A stretch of DNA of 64,000 nucleotides, taken from contig JBMHCX010000013.1 in the NCBI GenBank assembly GCA_049889695.1, positions 62,001 to 126,000 of the forward strand. Direction: 5' to 3'. Position numbers and translations under genes: made by a program. The first letter of the stretch is position 1. Each line of letters starts with the position of its first letter. The notes beneath the pieces were generated by a model. The model saw only the letters and a list, made by a program, of their open reading frames with translations, was not told the DNA's origin and did no database searches. Below are positions 51,179 to 60,141 of the stretch, piece after piece. Source of the DNA: WTJH01 sp049889695. GTDB lineage: Bacteria; Bacteroidota; Bacteroidia; Flavobacteriales; Flavobacteriaceae.

Positions 51179-52333
51179 ATAGCTATCAAGAAGGAGAATA
51201 CATATGACTACGTTATTTGCGGGGGAGGCGCGTCCGGCCTATTACTTGCCAAACGACTGAGCGAGGATTCATTTTTTGCAGATAAACGTATAGCATTAAT
51301 CGAGAAAAACAAGAAAGATCAGAACGATCGTACTTGGTGCTTTTGGGAAGCGGAAGAGGGGGTTTATGACGATCTACTCCACGCCCAATGGCAAAAGGGG
51401 TTTTTCGGTGCGCCCCAATATAAACAAGACTTTTCACTAGCCCCGTTTACCTATAAAATGCTCCGGTCCAAGCCTTTTTATCGGGCGTATCATGAAGCCT
51501 TACAAAATGCTCCTAACATCGATCTGATTCGAGCTGAAATTATTCATGTCCAAGAGGAAAAAGAACTACACTGTATTGATACATCCGAGGGTATAATATA
51601 TGCTCATAGAGTCTTTTCGAGCCTTTTTGATCCCCAGCTTTTAAATCAACAACAGAAATATCCCGTTCTCCAACAACATTTTATGGGGTGGATTGTGACC
51701 ACTGAAAAGAATGTTTTTGACCCCAAAAGCATTCATTTTATGGATTTCGACATCCCTCAAAAGGGAGCTACTCGATTCATTTATATACTCCCCTTTTCAC
51801 CGAATAAAGCCCTTGTGGAGTATACTTTATTCTCCAAAGACTTGTTGGACAACCAGGCGTATGAAGGAGGCATTAAAGCCTACTTAGACCAATTGGATTG
51901 TGGAAATTATACGGTTTTGGAAACAGAGAAAGGGTCTATTCCCATGACTTCTTACCGCTTTGATCGACACAACCGTAAAAACTTCATTTATATCGGGACA
52001 GCCGGCGGATGGACAAAAGCGAGTACTGGCTTTACCTTTAAAAAGACGACCCAAAAAGTAGATGAACTGGTCACCTTTCTGAAAACTTCGAAATCTTTCA
52101 CAGAATTTTGGAAACCCGATCGCTTTTGGTTCTATGACCTTTTATTCTTAGATGTATTGGCCAAATACAATGCTGAAGGACACCAACTTTTTCGGACCAT
52201 GTTTGAAAAAAACTCCCCAGCCTTGATTCTTAAATTCTTAGACGAAAAAACTTCTTTTTGGGAAGAAATCAGAATTATGACGACCTTTCCAATCCCCTTG
52301 TTTTTAAGTGCTTTGTGGAAGCGTTTATTCTAG
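51176..52333 (+). CDS. crtY: Lycopene cyclase (CrtY/CrtL-type)
   Basis: This is a flavoprotein of about 385 residues that cyclises lycopene ends to beta-ionone rings, a step in making carotenoids. The FAD-binding DYVICGGGASGLLLAKRLSE is followed by the family signatures DRTWCFWEAEEG, MGWIVTTEKNVFDPKSIHFM, RFIYILPFSPNKALVEYTLF, GSIPMTSYRF and YIGTAGGWTKASTGFTFKKT. No ATG lies in frame close to the conserved start. The TTG at 51176 is the nearest plausible start, and an out-of-frame ATG at 51204 follows an AAGGAG. The stop shares CTAG with the stop of the convergent prenyltransferase gene. Confidence 0.9.
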   Translation: MIAIKKENTYDYVICGGGASGLLLAKRLSEDSFFADKRIALIEKNKKDQNDRTWCFWEAEEGVYDDLLHAQWQKGFFGAPQYKQDFSLAPFTYKMLRSKPFYRAYHEALQNAPNIDLIRAEIIHVQEEKELHCIDTSEGIIYAHRVFSSLFDPQLLNQQQKYPVLQQHFMGWIVTTEKNVFDPKSIHFMDFDIPQKGATRFIYILPFSPNKALVEYTLFSKDLLDNQAYEGGIKAYLDQLDCGNYTVLETEKGSIPMTSYRFDRHNRKNFIYIGTAGGWTKASTGFTFKKTTQKVDELVTFLKTSKSFTEFWKPDRFWFYDLLFLDVLAKYNAEGHQLFRTMFEKNSPALILKFLDEKTSFWEEIRIMTTFPIPLFLSALWKRLF

Positions 52334-53301
52334 AAAGTACGCCCCATCAAGCTGGTGCCAAAGGTTTCGAGAGAAGCCTTAGCTGCTGCATCAATCTCCA
52401 TGGCTGCGAGAATCGAAAAAGCTTTTTGCCCTTGCTGTTCAATCTCTTTTTTGAGTGCAGCTGCTGTAGCAACTTTTTCAAATAGGGATTTTACGGCTTC
52501 AATTTTTTCTTGGTGAGCCTTATCGGTTGTCTTAAACCATTGTTCGAGTACTTCCCTATCTGCAATTGGAAGGTGTTGCTGAGCGTATAAAAACAGCCAT
52601 GTTTTTTTGTTTTCTATAATATCTCCACCGACCTGCTTCCCGAAAGTTTCCGGATCGCCATAAGTGTCTAAATAATCATCTAAGAGTTGAAAAGAGATTC
52701 CTAACTGCTTTCCGAAATCATAGAGCTGTTGTGTTAAGGTATTATTTGCTCCGCCAATCATGGCACCCATCGCAAGTGCACAACCCAATAGAACAGCAGT
52801 TTTGTTTGTGATCATTTGTAAGTAATCTTCTAACTCTACGTGGGTTTGTTTTGGAAAGTCCATATCCCATTGTTGCCCTTCACAAACTTCTTGAGCTGTT
52901 CGACTGAACAAACGAAAGAGTGCTACTTGTAAGCTCGGCTGGTAGACTTCTAAATATTGATAGGCATTTACGAGCATTACATCGCCTGAAAGTATGGCCG
53001 TATTGATATTCCATTTCTTATGAACTGTTGGCTGTCCTCTTCTGAGGGGTGCTTCATCCATAATATCATCGTGTACTAAACTGAAATTATGAAATACTTC
53101 GACTGCCATGGCAGCAGCTAACGCCTGCTCTGCTTTCCCTCCAACCACCTCGGCTCCCAACAACACCATAGACGGACGAATACGCTTCCCTCCTAACTGA
53201 AGGATATAGGAAATAGGATCGTACAAATTTCGGGGTTCCCGATCTTTGATTTGGCTGGCAAGGTAGTCTTCAAAAAGTTGGCGTTGATGGTCCAATTGCA
53301 T
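52330..53301 (-). CDS. Polyprenyl (geranylgeranyl-type) diphosphate synthase
   Basis: This is a 323-residue trans-prenyltransferase that extends allylic diphosphates with isopentenyl diphosphate. The first aspartate-rich motif is LVHDDIMDEAPLRRGQPTVH and the second is FQLLDDYLDTYGDPETFGKQ. GGKRIRPSMVLLGAEVVGG is the diphosphate-binding basic region. Product length (GGPP versus longer chains) is not certain from the sequence. It is convergent with crtY, and both may feed carotenoid synthesis. A near -7 match TACCTTTA occurs upstream on the minus strand. Confidence 0.93.
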   Translation of the reverse strand: MQLDHQRQLFEDYLASQIKDREPRNLYDPISYILQLGGKRIRPSMVLLGAEVVGGKAEQALAAAMAVEVFHNFSLVHDDIMDEAPLRRGQPTVHKKWNINTAILSGDVMLVNAYQYLEVYQPSLQVALFRLFSRTAQEVCEGQQWDMDFPKQTHVELEDYLQMITNKTAVLLGCALAMGAMIGGANNTLTQQLYDFGKQLGISFQLLDDYLDTYGDPETFGKQVGGDIIENKKTWLFLYAQQHLPIADREVLEQWFKTTDKAHQEKIEAVKSLFEKVATAAALKKEIEQQGQKAFSILAAMEIDAAAKASLETFGTSLMGRTF

Positions 53302-53365
53302 AGCAGAAGTTTGTGTCTAAAGGTACGCGATAAAAGTTTAACATTAAATTCACAAAAAACGCCGG

Positions 53366-53403
53366 AAACTTTAATCGTTAAAAAAGTTTTTAGACTACTT
53401 TTG
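53366..53403 (+). promoter_or_regulatory. Candidate promoter/operator of the TetR-RND operon
   Basis: TACTTTTG (53396-53403) is a full TAnnTTTG match, 13 bases before the GTG start of the TetR gene. Just upstream AAACTTTAA (53366-53374) and TTAAAAAAGTTT (53378-53389) form an imperfect inverted repeat around TCG, the kind of dyad a TetR dimer could bind for autoregulation. The operator reading is inference. Confidence 0.45.
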
Positions 53404-53416
53404 TAAAAAAATTGCT

Positions 53417-54052
53417 GTGAAAAAGGAAATTCTTCTTCGAGCGAAACAACTCTTTTTTCAACTGGGATTCAAGAGTGTTACGATGGATGACATCGCTCGA
53501 GAGATGTCCATTTCAAAAAAAACGATCTACGAGATATTCGAGAATAAATCTATTCTCATCGAAAAGTGTATCGAGGGATTGTTTTTAGAAACAATGCAGC
53601 GGATAATGGATATCCGATCGACCCAAATCGACCCGATTCAAGAGCTTTTTGAAGCCAAGAAAAATGTACTTCAATTAATGGACAGAACCTCCCAATCTGC
53701 AAGATTTCAACTGCAAAAATACTACCCAGACATCCATAGTTCCCTAGAACAAAAAAAGCTTGAAATTCTTGGCGGAGTCTTCCAAGAAAGCATACAAACG
53801 GGCATTAAAGATGGATTATTTCGCCCGGATATAGATGTCGACTTTGTTACACGCGTATATTTCAATGGAATCAGTGGGTTTCACAACATTCATCTTTTCC
53901 CAGAAAAACAATTTGATCTCAATTATTGTTTTGCCTCCTTTATAGAATATCATCTACGGGCGATTTGCACCCCAAAAGGCATTGATTTGCTCGAAAAATA
54001 TAAATCTAAAGAAAATAACCAACAGCCTATCTCTTATTCGACCCCCCTATGA
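53417..54052 (+). CDS. TetR/AcrR-family transcriptional regulator
   Basis: This is a 211-residue regulator. The N-terminal helix-turn-helix is VTMDDIAREMSISKKTIYEI followed by FENKSILIEKCIEG, and the rest is a helical ligand-binding domain. The start is GTG at 53417. It is the first gene of an operon with outer-membrane factor, membrane-fusion and RND genes. Its TGA overlaps the next ATG (ATGA), so translation is coupled. It most likely represses its own operon until an inducer binds. Confidence 0.93.
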   Translation: MKKEILLRAKQLFFQLGFKSVTMDDIAREMSISKKTIYEIFENKSILIEKCIEGLFLETMQRIMDIRSTQIDPIQELFEAKKNVLQLMDRTSQSARFQLQKYYPDIHSSLEQKKLEILGGVFQESIQTGIKDGLFRPDIDVDFVTRVYFNGISGFHNIHLFPEKQFDLNYCFASFIEYHLRAICTPKGIDLLEKYKSKENNQQPISYSTPL

Positions 54053-55446
54053 CACAACAATTTATTATTCCTTTTCCATGGCGATCGAAGCTTTGGATAG
54101 CAGCACTTTTATGGAGCAGCTTTTTCCAGACATACGCCCAGGAAAATCTGGTCCCAAAGGTATGGACCCTTCCAAAAGCAATTGCATACGGTATGGAAAA
54201 CAACCGCCAGATTCGCAATGCAGATTTAGAGGTCCAGAAAGCTTTTAAAGAACAATGGAAGACTATTGCTACTGGACTCCCCCAGATCAGTGCTTCCTCG
54301 GATTACACCAATTTTTTAAGACTCCCCGTGAGTCTAATCCCAGCTGAAATATTTGGCGGGACGCCAGGTACCTTTACCGAAGTCCAGTTCGGAACCGAAC
54401 AAAATTTAGTAGGTTCCCTACGTTGGGATCAACTGATATTTGACGGTTCTTATATTGTAGGGCTTCAAGCCTCTAAAGTATATCTGCAGATTTCGGAAAA
54501 CATTTTTGAAAAAACACAATTAGAAATTAAAAAAGGAATTGTGGAAGCATATACTGCTGTGCTGTTTGCCGACGAAAATGTAGAGGTAACGCTTCAAAAT
54601 AAAAGTGCATTAGAAGAAAGTTTATCTGAACTTCATGCCCTTTACCGGAATGGTTTTGAAGAAGAAGAAAGTGTGGAGCAAATGCGACTGACATTGGCTG
54701 GGATAGAATCGCAACTGCGTTATGCCCGACGGATGCAAAAAGTAACCCGTGGATATCTGGCCCTATTTTTAGGACTAGACCCTGACCAGCCGCTGAGCTT
54801 ACAGGAAGAGTTAGAAGACCTATTGTTGTCCGCTAATGGCTCACAATTCCAAACAGCCGAAGCAGACTTAAACAACAACGCCGACATTAAGATTGCACAG
54901 AACGATCTGGCCTCCCAGGAATTACTGTTAAAACTAGAAAAATCGAGAGCACTACCTCGACTATCCGCCTTTTTAAGCGGGACCTACACGGGAAACAGTG
55001 ATCGGTTTACTTTTTTAAACAGCGATCAGAAATGGTTTGGGTCTTCCTTATTTGGACTCAGCTTAAAAATTCCTCTTTTTAGTTCTCTAGGCCGTTCTGC
55101 TAGTACTCAGAAAGCGAAGCTTTCTGTCATCAAAGCCGAAAACACCCTGACCGAAACTGAAGATCGTATACGCTTGGAAATTGAACAAAGTAAGTCGGCC
55201 CTTGAACTTGCTTTAGAAAATTACAGTACTGCAAAAGAGAGTCTGAGTTTAGCTGAGCGCATAGAGCAAAAAAATCGCACTAAGTTCTTTGAAGGAATGG
55301 CAAGTGCCTTTGAACTCCGACAAGCCCAATTACAACTGTACAGTTCTCAGAGTCAATTACTCCGATCAGTACAAGACGTCATCAATAGTGCAACCACCCT
55401 AGAAACACTTCTCAATAGCCCCCAACCTGAAAATTTGAATCAATGA
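54049..55446 (+). CDS. TolC-family outer-membrane efflux protein
   Basis: This is a 465-residue outer-membrane channel of a tripartite pump. The signal peptide LWIAALLWSSFFQTYAQ is followed by the OEP domain repeats. WTLPKAIAYGMENNRQIRNA opens the first repeat, LYRNGFEEEESVEQMRLTLA is in the first coiled coil, and the second half repeats the pattern with RLEIEQSKSALELALENYST and FFEGMASAFELRQAQLQLYS. It is the outer-membrane exit for the RND pump encoded downstream. The next gene's reading frame begins four bases before its stop. Confidence 0.93.
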   Translation: MTQQFIIPFPWRSKLWIAALLWSSFFQTYAQENLVPKVWTLPKAIAYGMENNRQIRNADLEVQKAFKEQWKTIATGLPQISASSDYTNFLRLPVSLIPAEIFGGTPGTFTEVQFGTEQNLVGSLRWDQLIFDGSYIVGLQASKVYLQISENIFEKTQLEIKKGIVEAYTAVLFADENVEVTLQNKSALEESLSELHALYRNGFEEEESVEQMRLTLAGIESQLRYARRMQKVTRGYLALFLGLDPDQPLSLQEELEDLLLSANGSQFQTAEADLNNNADIKIAQNDLASQELLLKLEKSRALPRLSAFLSGTYTGNSDRFTFLNSDQKWFGSSLFGLSLKIPLFSSLGRSASTQKAKLSVIKAENTLTETEDRIRLEIEQSKSALELALENYSTAKESLSLAERIEQKNRTKFFEGMASAFELRQAQLQLYSSQSQLLRSVQDVINSATTLETLLNSPQPENLNQ

Positions 55447-55484
55447 TATCAACTGCTCAATCAACCCTCAATACACCTTTCGTC

Positions 55485-56651
55485 ATGAAAAAAATAGTTT
55501 TTCTCTCAATCCTTGTCTTTGCCTTCGGCTGCTCTGATAAGCCAAAAGAAGATACCGCCAGCTTAATCGAACGCGGAGATCTCGATGCTCTTATCGGTCG
55601 GAAAACAATGTTGACTCAAGAACTGAATGTTTTGAAGTTAGAAATCAATCAGATCAATGCAGTCTTAGACACCCTAGACGATAGTCGAAGACTTCCACTA
55701 GTGACCTCCTACACCCTTTCGACTTCCGTATTTGAACATTTTGTTGAACTGCAAGGCGATATAAAAACGAGAAAAAACGTCACTCTTTTTAGTGAAATCC
55801 CAGGTACCTTGATGAAATTTGAAGTGACAGAGGGCCAACAAGTGAGAAAAGGTCAAGTCTTGGCCCGTGTAGACGACGGGGGAATGCGCAACCAGTTAGA
55901 ACAGTTACAACTGCAAAAAAAATTAGCGAAAACCACCTTTGAGCGTGTCAGCCGACTATGGGAACAGAAAATAGGTTCTGAAATGCAATATCTGGAAGCA
56001 AAAACCAGATATGAAAGCCTTGCCCAAAATGTAGAGCAAATGAAAAGCCAATTGAGTAAGGCTATCATCGAAGCTCCTTTTTCGGGAGTCATCGATGAGT
56101 TAATTGCCAACGTGGGGAGCCTTGTTAGTCCCGGGAATAGCCCAATTATACGATTGGTAAACCTCAACGACATGTATATGGAAGCGCAGGTTCCTGAAAA
56201 GTTTTTGCCAGCCATCCATGAAGGCACCCCAATAGAGGTAGAAATCCCTATGCTGGCAACTTCTCAAAAAACGCAGATCCGACAAACCGGAAATTTCATC
56301 AATCCTGGAAACCGAACTTTTAGAATTGAGGCACCCCTTCAAAATTCGGAAGGAAAAATAAAACCCAACCTCACTGCAAAGCTGTATGTCAATGACTATT
56401 CCAACCCAACGGCTGTTGTAATACCCGTTAGTATTGTCAGCGAGAATGCTGCCGGGCAGAGCTTTGTATATCGCATGCAAAAAACAGATGAAAAAGATGT
56501 CTTTGTGACGGAACAAGTATTTGTCCGATTAGGTCAGAGTAATGGAACCCATGTAGAAATTTTGGAAGGTCTTTCCGCTGGAGATCAGATCATTCAGGAG
56601 GGAGCTGCTATCGTTGAAGATCAACAGAGAGTTCGACTCATTCAATCCTAA
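55485..56651 (+). CDS. RND efflux membrane-fusion lipoprotein
   Basis: This is a periplasmic adaptor of about 388 residues. A lipoprotein signal ends at FAFGC, followed by a coiled-coil start (LTQELNVLKLEINQINAVLD). The lipoyl/barrel-sandwich halves are LMKFEVTEGQQVRKGQVLAR and IIEAPFSGVIDELIANVGSL, and the beta-barrel and membrane-proximal domains follow. The start at 55485 is chosen since it begins the signal peptide. The frame extends to 55443, which overlaps the tolC-type gene. It links the RND pump to the outer-membrane channel. Confidence 0.92.
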   Translation: MKKIVFLSILVFAFGCSDKPKEDTASLIERGDLDALIGRKTMLTQELNVLKLEINQINAVLDTLDDSRRLPLVTSYTLSTSVFEHFVELQGDIKTRKNVTLFSEIPGTLMKFEVTEGQQVRKGQVLARVDDGGMRNQLEQLQLQKKLAKTTFERVSRLWEQKIGSEMQYLEAKTRYESLAQNVEQMKSQLSKAIIEAPFSGVIDELIANVGSLVSPGNSPIIRLVNLNDMYMEAQVPEKFLPAIHEGTPIEVEIPMLATSQKTQIRQTGNFINPGNRTFRIEAPLQNSEGKIKPNLTAKLYVNDYSNPTAVVIPVSIVSENAAGQSFVYRMQKTDEKDVFVTEQVFVRLGQSNGTHVEILEGLSAGDQIIQEGAAIVEDQQRVRLIQS

Positions 56652-56668
56652 ATCCACCATTGAAAAAG

Positions 56669-59600
56669 ATGAAAGAAATGAATCAAAAAGAATTTTCACT
56701 TTCCAGTTGGGCGATCGATCATAGCAAGATTATCTATGTAGTTATGGTCATCTTCTTTTTCCTCGGAATAAGAGCCTATTTTACCATGCCTCGGGAAAAT
56801 TTTCCTGAAATTAACGATACCCGAGTATTCGTAACAGCCGTTTATCCCGGAAATACAGCCGAAGATATTGAACGACTCATCATCGATCCGTTGGAGGAAG
56901 AAATTAAAGGGGTTACGAACTTAGTAGACCTTACCTCCACTTCACAAGAAGATTTCGGGATGATTACGGTGGAGTTTGATGAAAATATCACCATCGATCA
57001 GGCCAAACAAAAAGTCTCGGATTTTGTAGACGGCGTTACCTCTGGTGCCGATTGGCCCGTCTTTAATAATGCCAAAGTAGAGCCAACAGTTTTCGAGATG
57101 GATTTCTCGGAATTGATGCCTATCCTCAATATCAGTTTGGTCGGGGATTATCCGATCACACGACTGAAAACCTATGCCGAAGAACTCGAATATCGAATCG
57201 AACAGCTTCCTGAAATCAAAGGAGTGGATATTCGTGGAATTCAAGATTTTGAAGTGGAAGTCGCAGTAGATGTCTATAAAATGACAGCTGCGAAGGTGAG
57301 TCTTAATTCTGTCATGAACGCCATTGGAGGTGAAAACTCAACCATGTCGGCAGGAAATATCATCACTGATAATCAAAGAAGGAATATTCGAGTTATCGGT
57401 GAAATCAGTAATCCAGAAGCTCTGAAAGACTTCGTTATCAAGAGTGAAAATGGAGTGGTTTATTTGGGAGACATTGCAACGATAAGCTTCCAAGAGAAAG
57501 ACAAAACCTCCTTTGCTCGTTCCATGCAACAGAAGGCAGTAATGTTGGATGTGAAAAAAAGAGGTGGAAAAAACCTAGTACAAGCCGCCCAAAAAATTCG
57601 TGCTATTGTGGAGGATATGCAGGCAAATTATTATCCCCCTCAATTGGATGTCAGCATTTCAAATGACCAATCCAATGTAACCTTAAACCAAGTAAGTGAT
57701 TTGGTGAACAACATCATCTTTGGAATCATTTTAGTCGTTACCGTCTTAATGTTCTTCCTCGGTTTCCGAAATGCCTTATTCGTTGGATTTGCCATCCCAA
57801 TGTCCATGTTTATGTCATTTATGATTATGGATTTCTTAGGATATACGATGAATACTATGGTATTGTTCGGCTTGGTGATGGGATTAGGAATGCTGGTCGA
57901 TAATGGAATTGTAGTGGTCGAAAATGTATATCGACTCATGGCCAAAGAAGGCTTATCGCGAATTCAGGCAGCCAAAACTGGGATTGGCGAAATTGCCTTC
58001 CCCATCATCGTTTCTACAGCGACAACTGTAGCGGCCTTTGTTCCATTAGGGGCCTGGCCAGGACTCATGGGAGAATTTATGATTTACTTCCCCATCACTC
58101 TATCGGTCGTGTTAGGGTCTTCGTTAATAGTAGCTGTCTTTTTCAACTCTATGTTGGTCTCGAAGTTTATGGATACTGCAGAAAAAGAACTCCCTACCAA
58201 AACCCTTTGGCGAATGACGTTCATCTTAGGAGGTCTCGGAATAATTCTGATCCTCAGCGGAGGAAGTATGCGTGGTTTAGGGACTTTGATGACCCTGATT
58301 CCATTATTTTTCTGGGCGTATAAATTCTTTGTGAAACGATGGGCCTTGGCCTTTCAGAATAGCTTTTTGGTATGGCTAGAAAATCAATATCGTCGCTTTT
58401 TAAAATTTGCCCTTAAAGGGGCCCGCCCATATCTTTTCCTTCTGGGGACTTTTGGGTTATTGTTTTTTTCATTCATGCTGATGGGTATTTTCCCGCCAAA
58501 AGTGGAGTTTTTCCCGGATAATCAGCCCAATCAGATTATCACCTACATTGAATACCCAGAAGGGACTGCAATCGAAAAAACCGATGCTATTACTAAAAGG
58601 ATAGAGGCAGATATTTATGCTGTCCTCGCCCAGCCAAAGTACAACCAGGGGGATTATAATTTTATGTTAGATTCTGGGGTAGCACAGGTTGGAGAAGGTG
58701 CCGGAAATCCGGAGACAGATGCAGGAAACACCTCCGAAATGCCCCATAAATCTAAAATAACACTCACGATGCGGGAGTTCAAATTCCGTGAAGGCTTTTC
58801 GAGTGAAGAATTGCGAAGAGAAGTGCAGCAAGCTTTAATCGGAAAATTTCCCGGGATAAGTATTTCCGTAGAAAAAGATGCCGCAGGGCCTCCGGTCGGG
58901 TATCCTATCAATATTGAAATTACAGGGAAAGATTATCAGGAGTTAATTCTTACCGCCAAGCAAATGAAAGATTATCTCAATGCTGAAAACATAGCAGGGG
59001 TAGAAGAACTCAAGATTGATGTCAATAAAAACAAACCTGGATTAGAGCTGAACATCGACCGAAAAAAAGCCGGAGAATTAGGTGTTTCGGCTTCAATGGT
59101 TGGTCGACTACTCAGGACTTCCCTTTTCGGGAGCAAAGCAGGCGTTTATAAAAAAGACGGGGAAGACTATGAAATTAATGTTCGATTCAATGAAGAAAAC
59201 CGCTACAATCAGAGTGCGTTATTCAATCAGAACATCATCTTTAGAGATCAGGCTTCAGGACGAATCAAAGAGATTCCCGTTGCAGCGCTCGTAAAGGAGA
59301 ATAAAACCACTTCATTTAGTGCCATTAAACACCGAAAACTCAACCGCGTAGTAACCTTATACTCTTCCGTATTGGCTGGCTACAACGCAAATGAAGTGAT
59401 GAATAATGCGCAAGTAGCCATGCTGAATTTTAATCTTCCCAAAGGCGTTAGTTATAAGTTTACCGGAGAAATAGAAGAGCAAGAAAAGAATATGACCTTT
59501 TTATCCAATGCACTTTTAGCCGCTTTGGGACTCATTTTATTGCTCTTGGTTTTCCAATTCAACTCTATCAGCAAACCACTGATTATATTACTCTCTATTT

Positions 59601-60103
59601 TCTTGAGCTTTACGGGAGTATTCTTGGGCCTTATTTCCTTCAGTATGCCCTTTGTTATATTGATGACGATGATGGGAATCATATCCCTAGCAGGGATTGT
59701 GGTGAACAATGGGGTTGTATTGTTGGACTACACCCAATTACTGATCGATCGAAAAAAGGTAGCCCAAGGAATCCCTGAAAAAGGGATGTTGTCTAAAGCC
59801 GACACCGTAGACGCTATCGTAAATGGAGGGGCTGCTCGTTTGCGGCCTGTTATACTGACGGCTATTACGACAATACTAGGACTGATTCCATTGGCAATTG
59901 GATTCAATATTGACTTTTTTAGTTTGATGAGCGAGTGGGATCCAAAAATCTATATTGGAGGAGACAATGTTATTTTCTGGGGGCCACTAGCATGGACCGT
60001 TATTTTTGGGTTAAGCTTTGCTACCTTCCTGACACTTGTCATTGTCCCCGCGACCTTTTCTATTGTTTATTCGATTAAATCTCGATTTCAAAAAATGGGT
60101 TAA
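56669..60103 (+). CDS. RND efflux transporter permease
   Basis: This is a proton-driven RND pump of about 1144 residues. The first helix IIYVVMVIFFFLGIRAYFTM precedes the first periplasmic porter domain. Helices 2-6 include MVLFGLVMGLGMLVDNGIVV with the conserved Asp in helix 4, and SKPLIILLSIFLSFTGVFLG is in the second half. It is longer than the usual 1030-1050 residues because of an extra hydrophobic hairpin (TFILGGLGIILILSGG and LGTLMTLIPLFFWAYKFF) between the two halves, a feature also seen in other Bacteroidetes pumps. The ATG at 56669 is chosen; an ATG nine bases later is also possible. Substrate is unknown. Confidence 0.92.
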   Translation: MKEMNQKEFSLSSWAIDHSKIIYVVMVIFFFLGIRAYFTMPRENFPEINDTRVFVTAVYPGNTAEDIERLIIDPLEEEIKGVTNLVDLTSTSQEDFGMITVEFDENITIDQAKQKVSDFVDGVTSGADWPVFNNAKVEPTVFEMDFSELMPILNISLVGDYPITRLKTYAEELEYRIEQLPEIKGVDIRGIQDFEVEVAVDVYKMTAAKVSLNSVMNAIGGENSTMSAGNIITDNQRRNIRVIGEISNPEALKDFVIKSENGVVYLGDIATISFQEKDKTSFARSMQQKAVMLDVKKRGGKNLVQAAQKIRAIVEDMQANYYPPQLDVSISNDQSNVTLNQVSDLVNNIIFGIILVVTVLMFFLGFRNALFVGFAIPMSMFMSFMIMDFLGYTMNTMVLFGLVMGLGMLVDNGIVVVENVYRLMAKEGLSRIQAAKTGIGEIAFPIIVSTATTVAAFVPLGAWPGLMGEFMIYFPITLSVVLGSSLIVAVFFNSMLVSKFMDTAEKELPTKTLWRMTFILGGLGIILILSGGSMRGLGTLMTLIPLFFWAYKFFVKRWALAFQNSFLVWLENQYRRFLKFALKGARPYLFLLGTFGLLFFSFMLMGIFPPKVEFFPDNQPNQIITYIEYPEGTAIEKTDAITKRIEADIYAVLAQPKYNQGDYNFMLDSGVAQVGEGAGNPETDAGNTSEMPHKSKITLTMREFKFREGFSSEELRREVQQALIGKFPGISISVEKDAAGPPVGYPINIEITGKDYQELILTAKQMKDYLNAENIAGVEELKIDVNKNKPGLELNIDRKKAGELGVSASMVGRLLRTSLFGSKAGVYKKDGEDYEINVRFNEENRYNQSALFNQNIIFRDQASGRIKEIPVAALVKENKTTSFSAIKHRKLNRVVTLYSSVLAGYNANEVMNNAQVAMLNFNLPKGVSYKFTGEIEEQEKNMTFLSNALLAALGLILLLLVFQFNSISKPLIILLSIFLSFTGVFLGLISFSMPFVILMTMMGIISLAGIVVNNGVVLLDYTQLLIDRKKVAQGIPEKGMLSKADTVDAIVNGGAARLRPVILTAITTILGLIPLAIGFNIDFFSLMSEWDPKIYIGGDNVIFWGPLAWTVIFGLSFATFLTLVIVPATFSIVYSIKSRFQKMG

Positions 60104-60117
60104 AGCTTAGGCTTTCT

Positions 60118-60125
60118 TACCTTTG
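60118..60125 (+). promoter_or_regulatory. Candidate -7 promoter element of aspS
   Basis: TACCTTTG matches TAnnTTTG fully and lies 16 bases before the aspS ATG at 60142, in the short gap after the RND gene. A clear TTG -33 box is not visible. Confidence 0.5.
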
Positions 60126-60141
60126 CGGCAGAAATTGAATT

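Noticed and set aside
51204..51260. ATG at 51204 with AAGGAG as the crtY start
   Set aside because: It is out of frame with the FAD-binding motif and its frame stops after 17 codons, so it cannot start the cyclase.
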